Source of the DNA: Triplophysa rosa
Taxonomy: Eukaryota > Chordata > Actinopteri > Cypriniformes > Nemacheilidae
Length of the DNA: 64,000 bases
NCBI RefSeq assembly: GCF_024868665.1
Contig: NC_079901.1
Location: 3,020,673 to 3,084,672 of the forward strand
Reading direction: 5' to 3'
Shown here: piece by piece, positions 22,026 through 33,298 of the stretch
Layout of the letters: each line of letters starts with the position of its first letter
Numbering within the stretch: the stretch's first letter is position 1
Notes under the pieces: generated by a model
The model's database searches: none
Told to the model about the DNA's origin: nothing
What the model saw: the letters and a program-made list of their open reading frames with translations, nothing else
Translations under genes and position numbers: made by a program

Positions 22026-23729
22026 CAGGACTTACCATTAGGCAGAGGAAGGCAATCGCCTGGGGCCCCCGAGCTACCAGGGGCCCCCACAAGGAAGGGG
22101 TGGACTTAACCAATAAGCCATGTCAGCAGCCACGTAGAGCCCCAAGTAATCATCAAAATAGTCGCGATATTCCTGTTAATGTTTTACGTTATTACATCTG
22201 TACGAAGGCACTCCCCTCATTATAGATTAGAGTGGACCATTCCATTAGCACCGTATATGCGCGAGACGAGTTCGACAGCTAGAGAAAGTTAACGCAGTGG
22301 CGGAATTAGTAGAACTGCCCACAGCGAGAGTGTCATTGTGTGGTACATTAGCTGCAAAACGAAGTAAAAGTCGCAGGGAAATAAAACAACAAAGAACGCA
22401 GCTACACCAGCAGAGAGGAAAAAAGACGATTTACAAAAGATTGTTGCCAAAGTCTCTGCTTTTCCCCCACACAAACTCCACCACTGCTCCTACAGCAGCA
22501 GCGCCTCTCTCTCCCGTCAGACACAGCACTCTCCCGGCCACGAGCAATGATAATGTGCCGGTGAGTATTTCTCCATGAACACCGACAACACAGTTATAAT
22601 GACTGATGACCAAAACATCTGTCAAACAAAGAGCGCTGTGCGCTTGGTAGGAGAGGGCGGCCAGTTCAAAGGTAGAAAGATTGTTTGACTCCGCTGCGAA
22701 GACCGATGGGCACATAAAGACATAATATAATAACGTCAGTGCAGTGCTAACGATTCATACTGTACGCACTAGTACAGAAATTTGGTCACATTTAAATGCA
22801 CGAAAGGTCGTTAACCACAAAAAACACGGAGAGAGGACACACTTTGTATATAGTAATCCCAGATCAGGGTTTTTCCTTAGACTCTCGTCAAAAATATGTC
22901 GAGTGTCTTCACTGCGTGCATTATTAAACAGATTGTCATTTGTAACTGCAGTTACGCCACAATGGAGGCGCTGTTTCATTACCAGCAGTGAGACGCTGAA
23001 GAGTTCAGTAAAAGAGCTATATTAGGAGCTGTATTAGCTGTGTTTCACGGCTGTTCAGGAGTTTTACGTTCAATTTACATTTTCCTGAATTTCTTGAAAA
23101 GATTTCCTAAATTAACTTTCTGTACATCATTATAATGTTTTTAGCTGTGAAGTTGGATCGTTGAATCAGCGTTATTCTGTACACAGCGAGTTCGCCAGTA
23201 TGACGCACATTGCGATCGAACGACTCGCAAACAAATGACTCCTTTGAACCAGTTCGTTTACACAGAATGTAAGAGATCAGTGAATCGTTCAAAGCTCAGT
23301 GAACTACAAGAGAACGTAGGGTGTGAATGAGCTTTGCTCATTTAGTTAGACTGGTTACTTATGGGCTAAAAAGTCTTATAAAAAAGTCTTATATTAAAGA
23401 TTTCAACTTTTCTGTTTGATTGAATAAATTTAATACTAATGTAACTTAGTTTTCATTTCATCAAATTTTTTTAGAACTTTAATATAAGTGTTTTGTTAAG
23501 ACACTTATCCCATGTTTTTCATTTGGGAATTCATTATTATATATTTTTTAATTAGTCAGTATCTGTGTTTATTAAGCTTAGTTTTCCCCTGTCACTTTGA
23601 CTGGGGGTGAAAAGTTGTGTGCTTTGAGGAGGAAGAAAAATAAGGGTTGCAGTAAAGTAAAATGGTGCATAGTTGGGGCCCCCATACATGGATTTGCCTA
23701 GGGCCCCCAAATCACTAAATCCGCCCCTG
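22026..23729. mobile_element. hAT-like element with CAGGGGCGG-type end
   Basis: A 1704-bp insertion flanked by the perfect 8-bp direct repeat CCTGTGAG (22018-22025 and 23730-23737). The right end reads CAGGGGCGGATTTAGTGATT on the minus strand, typical of hAT families. The left end starts CAGGACTTACC, diverged but also beginning CAG. Both subterminal regions share CCTGGGGCCCC / GGGGGCCCTAGG motifs in inverted orientation. A short open frame near the left end is described separately. No complete transposase is present. Confidence 0.8.
22297..22578 (+). other. possible 5' exon remnant inside hAT-like element
   Basis: A 93-codon frame from an ATG, basic (KRSKSRREIKQQ) then Pro/Ala/Thr-rich. The sequence near its end, CCGGTGAGTAT at about 22558-22568, looks like a vertebrate splice donor. 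Together with its place near the left end of a hAT-like element, this would suit a first coding exon left from an autonomous ancestor. No BED zinc finger or other domain is visible, so the assignment is inference only. Confidence 0.25.
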
Positions 23730-23821
23730 CCTGTGAGAAAAAATGTACAAGCAGTTTCACCACACACCTCCCTACACCAGTCACACACAGATTTAATAAA
23801 GATGAAATGAAATAAATTGTT

Positions 23822-23960
23822 CCTGTGGCTCAGGGGTTAGTGCATTGCTTTAGCAAGGCAAAATGTTGTGGGTTCAATTCCCAGGGAACACACATACTGA
23901 TCAAATGTATACTTTGAATACACTGTAAGTCGCTTTGGATAAAAGTGCCACTAAACTCTA
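23822..23960 (+). mobile_element. tRNA-derived SINE
   Basis: The head has Pol III promoter boxes: A box TGGCTCAGGGGTT (about 23825) and B box GGTTCAATTCC (23871-23881), with a tRNA-like stem between them. The body ends in CACTGTAAGTCGCTTTGGAT and AAAAGTGCCACTAAA, the 3' core shared by many fish SINEs and their partner LINEs. About 140 bp, apparently full length but diverged. It is not a tRNA gene, because the acceptor end is missing. Confidence 0.85.
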
Positions 23961-23975
23961 ATTGCAATTAACCAC

Positions 23976-24711
23976 CAAGAGAAACAGATTCTGGCAACGA
24001 AAATGCATGGGATCTCTCTCTCTCCGTTTTATTTATTTATTTTTTACACCATTCCAGCATCTGGGGCTATATTCATGGAAAGAACCAGTGATTCCATACA
24101 CAAGTCAGTTTACACAAGTTTTTTTTTAGTAGTAAACTTTTTTAAAGTAGCTGATATTGCCATCGTGACAGCAAAAAGCCGAGTCGCTTTCACCCCAAAA
24201 TGGCGGAAATCGCAGGGCGCTGTTGTTGCAATGGAATGATCTATTGAGTTTCGCCTCTTGGTATCTATACTCTTTGATATAGGTTTGGGCTGAAATTGAC
24301 TGTTATTGGGATATACCAAGCTTAGATGCTGTACCGTTGGATCATTTTACACATTTATTTGCAACATTGAGCATTATAACCAATTACAGACGTGTCTGTT
24401 GAATGCATTAATGTAATGGCCAATCAGGTGTTTAAATGAGTCACTAGTGTAGAAGAGTGTTGTTGAAGCATGCCTCCTGCCCTGAGTTCATCATAAACAA
24501 TAACGTTTTGTGTAGTCAGATTCATTTATTATAACAAGATTTATTTTGGCGAGATTAAACTGAAGTGATTGACTGGTTCAGATGTTTGTTTACTTAACAG
24601 TAATATTAAATTACCAAATAGAGTACACACCTCATAAAGCATACTGTCACATCATCTGACTAAAGAATTTGGTTTCTGACTGATTATTTTAAGTGTTTTT
24701 GTTTTGCAAAT
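23976..24711. other. no recognisable gene
   Basis: Noncoding sequence between the SINE and the Tc1 remnant. The part near 24170-24250 has CpG-containing sequence with the look of a dispersed repeat, but no ends were found. Confidence 0.4.
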
Positions 24712-25155
24712 TCACTGAGGAGAATCTTGATTCTGGCAACTCTGCCTTAACGTTCAGATTATTGGAGTGTTTCGGTCATGTTTGTCCTTCTGTAAATTGC
24801 CTCCAGTTCCTGTCGGTTGCTTCCGGTTCCTGTCTGCATCGCTTGTATCCCCACACTTCGCTCTAATATTAGTGTATTTTATTATCGTTACTTATCATTG
24901 TCGTTGCTAACCTATCCTGATATCTCAATAACCCTGCTTTTGTCATTTACTTGAAGATTCTAAACCAAAAGTGATAATTAACTTAACGCCGCTAGCATAG
25001 CAATAGCGTATTAACTTGCTTTCTGTTTACACTGTGGAATATCATCTTGCCTCTGGTTTGTCTTGTGTGCTAACTGTTTCTCTTTTTAAGCGAGTATACT
25101 ACTATTCATTGAGCAACCTTGTTAAGTTGGAATTGCACTTCAAACCCAGTGAGTT

Positions 25156-26021
25156 ATGGCTTCTATTCCTATTATTGTTACTTGCTCCTCATGTCATATG
25201 TTTAGCTTAGCCTTCTCTGTCAGCTGCGAGGGTTTTATATGCGATAACTGCAGGGAAATAGTTAGGCTGACAGAGAAGATCTTAGAATTAGAGTCTCGCA
25301 TCCGATCGTTATCTGAGGATAGTAAGAGTGTAGGGACCATAGAAAACACTTTGGATGCGAGCAACATTAGCGCACACAGCTCAGTTCCGTTTAAAAATCC
25401 CCCACAGCTGGGAAACTTCGTGACTGTGAGACGGCGTAGTCGCAGGACAAAACATCACTCGACCGTTCCGATTACAGTCTCGTTTGCCCGCTCAGTGACG
25501 CACCGACTGAGAATCCTGCTGAAAGTGCCCTAGTTATCGGTGATTCTATTGTTCGGAACATTAACATAGAGGCACCAGCCACCATAGTCCAATGTTTACC
25601 GGGAGCCAGAGCGCCTGACATCAAGTCAAATTTAAATGTGCTGGCTAAGGCTAATCGTAAATTCAGTAAGATTGTTATTCACGTCGGCAGAAATGATGTT
25701 CGACTCCGTCAATCGGAGATCACAAAAGATAATATTAAAGAGGTGTGTGAGCTCGCAAGCACGATGTCAGACACTGTAATATTCTCTGGCCCCCTCACTG
25801 CTTATCGTGGTGATGAGATTTATAGCAGATTATCATCACTAAATGGCTGGTTGTCTGAGTGGTGCCTGCAGAATGATATAGTTTTTATAAATTACTGGAA
25901 GAGTTTTGAGGGCAGACCTGACCTGTTGAAACGAGATGGTCTCCATCCCTCCTGGGCTGGGATTTCCATCCTGTCTAGAAATATGGAAAAAAGTCTTAAT
26001 AATGCTAATGCTAAAGCTTGA
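25156..26021 (+). pseudogene. L2 ORF1 with SGNH esterase domain, one frameshift
   Basis: ORF1 of L2/CR1-type LINEs is an RNA-binding accessory protein. The N-terminus has paired cysteines (CSSC, then CDNC) followed by a predicted coiled coil (LTEKILELESRIRSL). After a frameshift near 25480-25500 an SGNH-hydrolase-like domain follows: block I GDSIVRN (about 25539), block III GRND (usually GTND in the family), and the terminal DGLHPS carrying the catalytic Asp/His pair. One indel separates the coiled-coil part from the esterase part, so the protein is not made as a whole. Confidence 0.8.
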
Positions 26022-26025
26022 CTCG

Positions 26026-27380
26026 TTGGGGCCCAGGTCAGGGAGCAGACAGAATGGCTTAACCAACTGTCTGCTTGCCGTCTCACGTCGCAGAACACAC
26101 AAAATGTACAACATGTAGTAATCCGTTCTCCCAAACATCAAAAAATAGAGACTGTGTCTGTCCCCCAGATTAGCAAACATAAAATAATGCGTAAACCTCT
26201 TGAAAGTAATTTAATAAACTTTAAACTTTTTGTTAACGATATGATAACAGATCATAAAATAGACATGCTCTGTTTGACAGAAACATGGCTAAAACCAGAT
26301 GGTTATTACTTAATATTATTACTTTAAATGAGTCTGTCCCCCAAAATTATTATTATAAACATGAGCCTCGTCTAAAAGGCAGAGAGGGAGGTGTCGCAGC
26401 ACTTTACAATAACTCTTTCAGCATTTCCCAGAAGTCTAACTCTACATATAATTCTTTTGAAGTCATGGTTCTTCATGTTTCAACACCTAATACTAAAGAT
26501 AAAACATTTTTTAAATTTATTTTAGCTATTGTATATACAGTAGGCCTCCAGGGCACCACACAGATTTTATTAAAGAATTTGGTGGGTTCTTATCAGAACT
26601 AGTACTGACCGCAGATAGACTCCTTGTCGTTGGTGACTTTAACATCCACGTAGATAATGATACAGATGCCTTAGGAATGGCTTTCAAAGACACTCTTAAC
26701 TCCATGGGCATTAGTCAACATGTGTCAGGACCCACTCACCTTCGTAATCATACTTTAGATTTAATACTGTTTTACGGTATAAATGTGGACGACGTTAAAA
26801 TCCTTCAGCAGAGTGAAGACATTTCGGATCATTATCTGGTATTATGTTTGCTTCACTGGCCTACGGCTGCAAATAAAACTCATTTTTACAAATATGGTAG
26901 AACAATAACTTCAACTACTAAAGATGCTTTTCTCTATAATCTGCCCTATTTGTTTCAAATCGCTAGCATGAGAAATAACGTTGAAGATCTTGACACTACC
27001 ATTGAAAATTTTAATTCCACCTTCTCGGTAATGCTAGACACAGTTGCTCCTCTACGTTTAAAGAAGATTAAAAACGGCAGTCAAACACCGTGGTATAATG
27101 AACACTCTAAAGAAAGCGGCCCGAAAAATGGAGCGCAACTTTAAGAAAACTAAATTAGAGGTATTTCGTACAGCATGGAAGGATGGTATTCGAAAATACA
27201 GGAAAGCCCTAAAAACTTCTAGATCCGCCTACTTTTCATCACTAATAGAAGAAAACCAGCTCAACCCAAGGTTTTTATTTAACACAGTGGCTAAATTAAC
27301 AAAAAATAAATCGTCAGTGACTTCTGATCTTGTATATCAGCATAGCAGTGATGAATTTATGAACTACTTATGAATTTATG
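26026..27380 (+). pseudogene. L2 ORF2 N-terminus: AP-like endonuclease and linker, frameshifted
   Basis: The target-nicking endonuclease of the LINE. The metal-binding TETWL motif lies near 26278, VVGDFNIH near 26630 and the terminal SDHYLV near 26828, in three different frames. The linker (26860-27380) changes frame again near 27110. At least three indels break the continuity with the RT, so the copy could not nick a target unless a sister protein acted in trans. The motif order and spacing are otherwise normal. Confidence 0.8.
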
Positions 27381-27411
27381 AACTACTAAAATCCAAGATA
27401 TTAGAGAAAAA

Positions 27412-29061
27412 ATGATAACAATGCAATCAGAAGTGAAACCCGCTGAACAAACTAACTACAGCGCCCCTAAGGAGATAATGCAATTATTTTATACCGTAGA
27501 TCACTATGAGCTTTCTAAAATCATTAGATCATCTAAATCAACAACATGCATTCTAGACCCTATACCTACAAATCTACTGAAAGAGATGCTCCCAGAAATT
27601 ATAGATCCTATTCTTGGTATTATTAACTCATCTCTGACATTGGGACATGTGCCTAAAGCATATAAGGTGGCTGTTATAAGGCCCCTTGTCAAAAAACCCC
27701 AACTTGACCCTATAGAACTAGGGAACAACAGGCCTATATCGAATCTACCTTTCATATCTAAAGTTCTGGAAAAAGTAGTTTCAACTCAATTATGCTCCTT
27801 CCTCCAAAGGAATGACATCAATGAAGAATTCCAGTCTGGATTTAGAGCATGTCACAGTACAGAGACTGCTTTGATCACAGTTACAAATGATCTGCTATTG
27901 GCGTCTGACCGAGGTTGTATCTCGTTATTGGTGCTGCTAGACCTTAGTGCTGCATTCGATACCATTGACCACAGCACACTCCTACATAGACTCGAAAATT
28001 ATGTCGGCATTAAGGGAATAGCTTTGAAATGGTTTAAATCTTATTTATCCGACCGTTTTCAATTTGTAGCAATAAACAATGAGGTGTCACGCAAATCGCA
28101 AGTCCAGTACGGTGTACCACAGGGCTCAGTCTTAGGGCCTCTGCTCTTCGCATTATACATGCTACCTCTAGGAGATATAATAAAGCGACACGGAGTTAGC
28201 TTTCACTGTTATGCTGATGATACTCAACTTTATATTTCCTCGAAGCCTCATGAAACACAGCAGTTCCATCGAATAATGGAATGCATAGTCGATATAAAAA
28301 ACTGGATGAGTAACAACTTTTTATTACTGAACTCGGACAAAACGGAAGTGTTACTTATTGGACCGAAAACTGCTATAAGTAACAACCAAGAATACTGTTT
28401 AACTATTGACGGATGTTCCATAAAACCCTCGTCGTCAGCAAAGAATCTTGGCGTTCTATTCGATAGTAATCTGTCATTTGAGAGCCACGTCGCCAACACC
28501 TGTAAAATTGCGTTTTTCCATTTTAAGAATATATCTAAACTACGTCATATGCTGTCAATCTCAGATGCAGAGAAGTTAATTCATGCATTCATGACATCAA
28601 GACTAGATTACTGTAATGCACTGTTAGGTGGTTGCCCTGCAGGCTTATTACAAAAACTCCAATTGGTCCAAAACGCGGCAGCTCGAGTTCTTACACGTAC
28701 AAAAAAGTATGAACATATTAGCCCGGTTCTGTCAACCTTGCACTGGTTACCTATAAAGCATCGCGTTAACTTTAAAATCTTGCTTATTACCTATAAAGCC
28801 TTACATGGTTTAGCTCCTCAGTACTTGAATGAACTCCTTTTGTATTACAGTCCTTCACGTGCATTACGCTCTCAGGCGTCCTGTCAGTTGGTAATACCTA
28901 GAATTTCAAAATCAAGTGCAGGTGGTAGATCCTTCTCCTATCTAGCGCCTAAACTTTGGAATAGTCTTCCCTGCACTGTCTGGGAGGCAGACACACTCTG
29001 TCAGTTTAAATCTAGACTAAAGACGCATCTTTTCAATCTTGCATACACTAGACTTCCATAA
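27412..29061 (+). CDS. L2 ORF2 reverse transcriptase region, intact frame
   Basis: Uninterrupted 549-codon frame with the whole RT. The N-terminal fingers carry VIRPLVKKPQLDP and [17 protein letters not shown]. The catalytic core has [11 protein letters not shown], the [11 protein letters not shown] turn and YADD. A long C-terminal domain contains LDYCNALLGG and LHWLPIKHRVNFKIL, typical of the L2 clade, and ends at FNLAYTRLP. The ATG is not the natural start, because the frame should join the upstream endonuclease. This copy shows the unbroken form of the sequence damaged in copy A. Confidence 0.9.
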   Translation: MITMQSEVKPAEQTNYSAPKEIMQLFYTVDHYELSKIIRSSKSTTCILDPIPTNLLKEMLPEIIDPILGIINSSLTLGHVPKAYKVAVIRPLVKKPQLDPIELGNNRPISNLPFISKVLEKVVSTQLCSFLQRNDINEEFQSGFRACHSTETALITVTNDLLLASDRGCISLLVLLDLSAAFDTIDHSTLLHRLENYVGIKGIALKWFKSYLSDRFQFVAINNEVSRKSQVQYGVPQGSVLGPLLFALYMLPLGDIIKRHGVSFHCYADDTQLYISSKPHETQQFHRIMECIVDIKNWMSNNFLLLNSDKTEVLLIGPKTAISNNQEYCLTIDGCSIKPSSSAKNLGVLFDSNLSFESHVANTCKIAFFHFKNISKLRHMLSISDAEKLIHAFMTSRLDYCNALLGGCPAGLLQKLQLVQNAAARVLTRTKKYEHISPVLSTLHWLPIKHRVNFKILLITYKALHGLAPQYLNELLLYYSPSRALRSQASCQLVIPRISKSSAGGRSFSYLAPKLWNSLPCTVWEADTLCQFKSRLKTHLFNLAYTRLP

Positions 29062-29679
29062 TATAAATCTTCTGAGGGTTTTAGGCTGCACTAGTTAGAT
29101 CAACCGGAACCAAAAACACAACTGATGTACTTGTTGCATCAAAGAGTGCAGAACAGTACTCTACTCTCAGCCAGTCTTGTCTCATTGTTCTAAGGTTACC
29201 ACAGCGAGCAGGATGCAGTTCATGGCCTGACCTGATGGTAGAGCGGAGACCTGACAAGAGCTGAGATGATAGAGCTGGATAAAGAAGGACGCGGTCACCT
29301 GACACGTCCTCACCACAAAATTTCAAATGCTATTAGATTATTAATGATAATCTTAAACTATAATTTACCTTATTAGTAAGTTTATTTATTTTATTTAGCC
29401 TTGTGCAAGCTCTCTGGAGCTTGTGCAGAGGCAGCAGCTTTTGCCAGAGGGGAACTGGAATCCCCTGGTTGGGCCTGGGTTTTCCTGAGGTTTTTTCTCG
29501 ATTAGAGTTTTGGGTTCCTCGCCACCGTTTGCATACTGTTTTGCATCTGCCTGGCCGGGGAGGCTGCTTTAGAATTTTAAAGTTTTACTTAATTAATATT
29601 GCATATAGAAATTTATAGTCTGTTATATTTGATCTGTGCTTCTCTCTCCTTTATCTTAAATGTGTGCTCTCACTGTGCA

Positions 29680-29800
29680 TGTGTGTGTGTGTGCGTGCGT
29701 GTCTTTGTGTGTGCGCGTACTTGTCTGTGTACGTATGTGTGTGCGTGCGCATGCGTGTGTGTGTCTGTGTGTTAGTACGTGTGCATATTGTGTGTGTGGA
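29680..29800. repeat. GT-rich microsatellite in L2 copy B 3' UTR
   Basis: Interrupted GT/GC dinucleotide tract at the position equivalent to 2108-2260 in copy A but with shorter runs. Confidence 0.9.
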
Positions 29801-30073
29801 GTGTTTTGTATGTGGGTATGTCTGTCTTCTTTGTTTTCACTTTTTTCTTGTTTTTGCAGGTACAACTTTAATTGGTTTGCTTATAATCAATATGTCTTAT
29901 GTACAGCTGCTTTGTAACAATGAAAATTGTTAAAAGCGCTATATAAATAAAGTTGAGTTGAGTAAGTTTCTCCCAACTCCATGTGTAATAATAGAGCTCC
30001 AGAGTGACAACCAGCTTCTTAGTCATGACTAAGAGCAGCAACATAACAAAATGTGAAAAAAATGAAGGGGTAT

Positions 30074-30211
30074 TGTAGCGAGGAAGGCGGGGCGAGAGCC
30101 GTGGGGCGGGTAAGGCGGGGCCGGCGGCGTAAGTGGCAACGAGTGTCAGCTGTGCGACCGCCGGTCCCGCCTTACCCGCCCCTCTGCTCTCGCGCCGCCT
30201 TCCTCGCTACA
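30074..30211. mobile_element. 138-bp palindromic mini-LTR-like insertion
   Basis: Begins TGTAGCGAGGAAGGCGG and ends CCGCCTTCCTCGCTACA, so the two arms of about 55 bp are nearly perfect inverted repeats and the whole unit can fold back. It is flanked by a perfect 5-bp duplication GGTAT (30069-30073 and 30212-30216) within the Tc1 right end. Its first 85 bases match the start of the 330-bp LTRs at 37863 and 38814. TG/CA ends and a 5-bp TSD suggest a solo LTR of a related, much shortened LTR family. A foldback MITE is the alternative. Confidence 0.7.
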
Positions 30212-30239
30212 GGTATGAATAATTTTGCAAGCCACTGTA

Positions 30240-30996
30240 TATAGTTAATCACATATGATACACAGTAATAATCAAGTATGATTGTTTTTAACACAAACAG
30301 TAAACAGTTTTCTTACTCTTTCTCCTATGATAACTGTGACCCATAGAAGTGAAGTTTCACTTCAGACAGGAATATGGAGAGAATACTAAAATAGAAAGTC
30401 ATGAATAACTCAGAGAGAGAAAGTTGCAGGAGTGACTGGAGGTTAGACAGGACACCCTGTGTTACGATGTCACCTTATCTATCAAACTTTCATAAAACAG
30501 ACAACCAGCATTGTTCTCTAACACACATTTTAATACCATTACATTCCTAAATTGCAACATGTAAATACAGTAGTGCTGTATATGACAATGGTAAGCAGTC
30601 AGTACCAATACATATCAAACGGTCATTTTACCTTCTGATATTAGTACCTTTCACACATGCAGTCTCTACTGGTAAATTGCCAGAAAATTGCAGTTAACAG
30701 TTTGTGTGTGAACAGAACCTTTCCGGTAAATCAGTACTCCCAATTTACCAGTAATAGGAGTTGTAAGATTACAGGCAAATTACCAGTATGAGGCGCTAGG
30801 ATGAAGGAAGAATGAGGATTACCTTTAAGAGCACTGCTTTGGGCCAATCACAGCACTAACGCAGATGACGTGCACACTCTGCACTGTATATCTCTTCACA
30901 TTTATGTAATGAAGTTGTTCAAAACAGTGCCAAACACTTTCTCATGTATTCACCAAACTGCTCACGTCCCTCGCGCACCCTCTGTGTATCTGTATG
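30240..30996. other. noncoding, with a short inverted repeat
   Basis: No gene. TACTGGTAAATT at 30667-30678 is inverted at 30742-30753 (AATTTACCAGTA), with a related ATTACCAGTA near 30780. This is probably part of a degraded MITE. Confidence 0.45.
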
Positions 30997-32486
30997 TAGG
31001 GATGTAACAATTACCGGTTTAATGGTTTACCGTGATAATAACGTCCAATGGTTAGCATTAACGTGTCATATTTTAATTACAGTTAAACCGTGCCAGTGTT
31101 ACAGCTTGTAAAACCCAGTCCAGCATCAAACAAAGTTATCAAGAGTATAACGTAGATGCAACATGAAACGTGGGTTTTGTTCATTTATGTCAGGAGACTA
31201 AGGCCACGTTCACACTGCCACTAAAATCCGATTTTTTTGCTCATATGTGACCCATGTTTACTGCATGACAGTGTGAACAGGACAAACCACATGGAATCCG
31301 ATCTTTTTTAATCTGATCTGAGCCACTTATATGTGGTCCTAAATCAGATACAGGTCTGATGTTTCGCAATGCGACCTCAGTCTGAACGGTCATATCGGAT
31401 TTCATGCGACTTTTGCGTCATTGTAGATCGACATGCGTCATAATTCTGCAATGATTTAAAGCTTCACGAGCCATTCTGTTGAGGGAAGTGCACTTTACAG
31501 CTCGGTTGCCAAACTTTAAACATCAGATTATAAACATAAGCCCTTGCACTGTCTACACCGCACGCGAGCCGCACGATGCGATGCAACAAATGACTATAGG
31601 ATCCATTATACGGACTGCTCCGGGAATGCTCTCAAATCGCGCCGTGAGAACGGTCCACTCAGCACCGCATAAAGTCAAACACACCCGCTGACTTGACCCT
31701 TGCTTATTTATGACAGCCTGCTGCATTATTGTTGTTTTGCTCATGCGATTCAGTTTAGAACCATCACGAGTTCACACTGGAATCTGATATTGGCCACATT
31801 TTAAAAATAGTGTGAACAACCGAACAAAAAAATCTGATCTGAGCAAAAAATCGGAATTGCGCATTTAGGCTTGCAGTGTGAACGTAGTCTAAATCAGGAG
31901 TCAGGAGTTTTGACATTCGGAACAAAATAACGCGAGACATACCTATTTATACACGTCTGCTCCTGTGAGTTTATGATGCTTCACTAATTAGTTTGCATTA
32001 ATTTGCACATTTGTGGAAATTTAGATATAGGCCTACTGACACACATTTACTTCATATTTCTTTATACTGACCCATAATTTCTATTCATTTGCCATTGAAT
32101 TATGTAATATGATGAGTTTTAAACAGCTTGTTTTTTCTGGTATCGCTGTTATGAGTGCAGATGTCATGCCGGTTTCTCCTGGGTCCTAAAGTACACCCAA
32201 TTTCTCATAACACACGCATACACATGATTTGATGAATTGTGTTGTGTTTGTATGAAAATCTGATTTACTCACTTAAGGTTGTGTTTAATCTGAACTAGGA
32301 AACCTTTACCTCATGACCCCAACGTGCCATGACTAACATGAATGTTATTTAATTGATGTAAAATAAATCAAAAATATTTTTTGGGCATTTCTAGAACATG
32401 TTAATAAAACCGCAACAATAGTGATGATATTGCCCACCATAACCGTGATCTATAATTTTCACACCGTATGTATGAAATGTATGACA
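30997..32486. mobile_element. hAT-like repeat beginning TAGGGATGTAAC
   Basis: The left end TAGGGATGTAACAATTACCG is a common hAT-type terminus in fish, preceded by TCTGTATG (30989-30996). The same 8 bases recur at 32487-32494. However, the matching inverted terminus is not recognisable there, and the right flank is low-complexity TATGTATGA sequence, so the right boundary may be coincidental. Subterminal GGTTTACCG / AACCGTGAT motifs occur near both ends. A MITE (31201-31888) is nested inside. Confidence 0.45.
31201..31888. mobile_element. MITE with GTTCACACTG inverted ends
   Basis: The left end AGGCCACGTTCACACTGCC and the right end, read on the minus strand as ACTACGTTCACACTGCAAG, are inverted partners. 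A 3-bp direct repeat CTA flanks the unit (31198-31200 and 31889-31891), compatible with a PIF/Harbinger-type 3-bp duplication. The AT-rich ATCCGAT / ATCTGATCTGAGC motifs are mirrored inside both ends. No coding capacity. Confidence 0.65.
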
Positions 32487-32744
32487 TCTGTATGTATGAA
32501 CATAACGGTTTCTGCCTGCAGTTTTTTTTCCTGCGTTTCTGCATAGTTCAGGTCAGTTTTTAAGTTTTCTATCTCCATGTTTTAACGCAAAGTTGGGACG
32601 TATAGAGAAAAAGGTAATTAAAGGGGTCATATGTATGACTCGAATACATGTTTTTCTGTGTCTTTGGTGTGTTATAAGTTGCCCATGCATGTATTATACA
32701 CATACAATTGCAAAAATTTAAGTGTCAGAACAAAAGATGCATTC

Positions 32745-33297
32745 TGTCAGGACTCTGTCCTTCCTGTTTTTGAGTTCTTTAACTCTATGGACAGGGTCGT
32801 GACAGAACCATGTCCTGCGGGTGTTTTGTGTGGAGACGCGTGGCTTTTGTTTACTTTGTGCCACGTGTCCTCCTGTCCTGTCCTCCTGTCCCGTCTCTTA
32901 GTTTCCCGTAGTCTCGCCATTATTGTTAATCCCGGTCACCTGGCCTCACCTCCCTTTTGTAATTATCCTCTGTGATTGTTTCCCTATTTAATGTTCCCCT
33001 CAGTCTCCAGTTTTTGTTGGTTCATTGTTCTATGTTCTCTGCTGTTCGTTCGTGGAGTTCTCGTTTCCTGCCTTGTCTTGCCCATTTTGTGAGTTTGGTT
33101 TTGTGTATAATTTATAGTTCTCGTTTTGCCCCCTTGTGGGAAGTTTTGTTTATCTTTTGAAAAGTCTCTTGTTTATGTTTTTGTTACCCCCACCGTGGGG
33201 GGTAGTTTGTTTTGTTTTTGTTTAAATAAATCATTTTTTAAGTTAACCCCTTCATCGCTTGCCTGCATTTGGGTTCTGCCTTGACCATTTTGTAACA
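32745..33297 (+). repeat. 5' LTR of self-primed element (553 bp)
   Basis: TGTCAGGACTC to TTTTGTAACA. It differs from the 3' LTR by scattered substitutions and an extra 11-base CTGTCCTCCTG near 32878. The polyadenylation-like AATAAA lies near 33227. Confidence 0.92.
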
Positions 33298-33298
33298 G

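Larger units (their letters stand above)
24796..29961 (+). mobile_element. full-length L2-clade LINE, copy B
   Basis: A 5.2-kb element with 5' UTR (24796-25155), ORF1 with an esterase-type domain, ORF2 with endonuclease and RT, a 3' UTR containing a GT microsatellite, and the TTGAG-repeat tail. Both junctions are defined because it sits inside a Tc1 copy: host sequence stops at CTTCTGTAA (24795) and resumes at TAAGTTTC (29963), leaving a short duplication of about 3-4 bases (GTAA). Full length and largely readable, but ORF1 and the endonuclease carry frameshifts. Confidence 0.9.
24712..30237 (-). mobile_element. Tc1-like remnant split by L2 and by a mini-LTR
   Basis: Three pieces of one Tc1-like copy. 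The first (24712-24795) matches the transposase region found at about 5740-5800 (GGAGTGTTTCGGTCATG then TTTGTCCTTCTGTAA). The second (29962-30073) resumes exactly there (TAAGTTTCTCCCAACTCC) and jumps to the right inverted repeat (CATAACAAAATGTGAA). The third (30212-30237) is the terminal TTTTGCAAGCCACTG. The intervening sequences are the full-length L2 and the 138-bp insertion. The copy was already a deletion derivative, lacking most of the transposase and the left end. Confidence 0.8.

Noticed and set aside
23822..23895. Possible tRNA gene
   Set aside because: A and B boxes are present but the acceptor stem is not closed and the 3' part is a SINE core.
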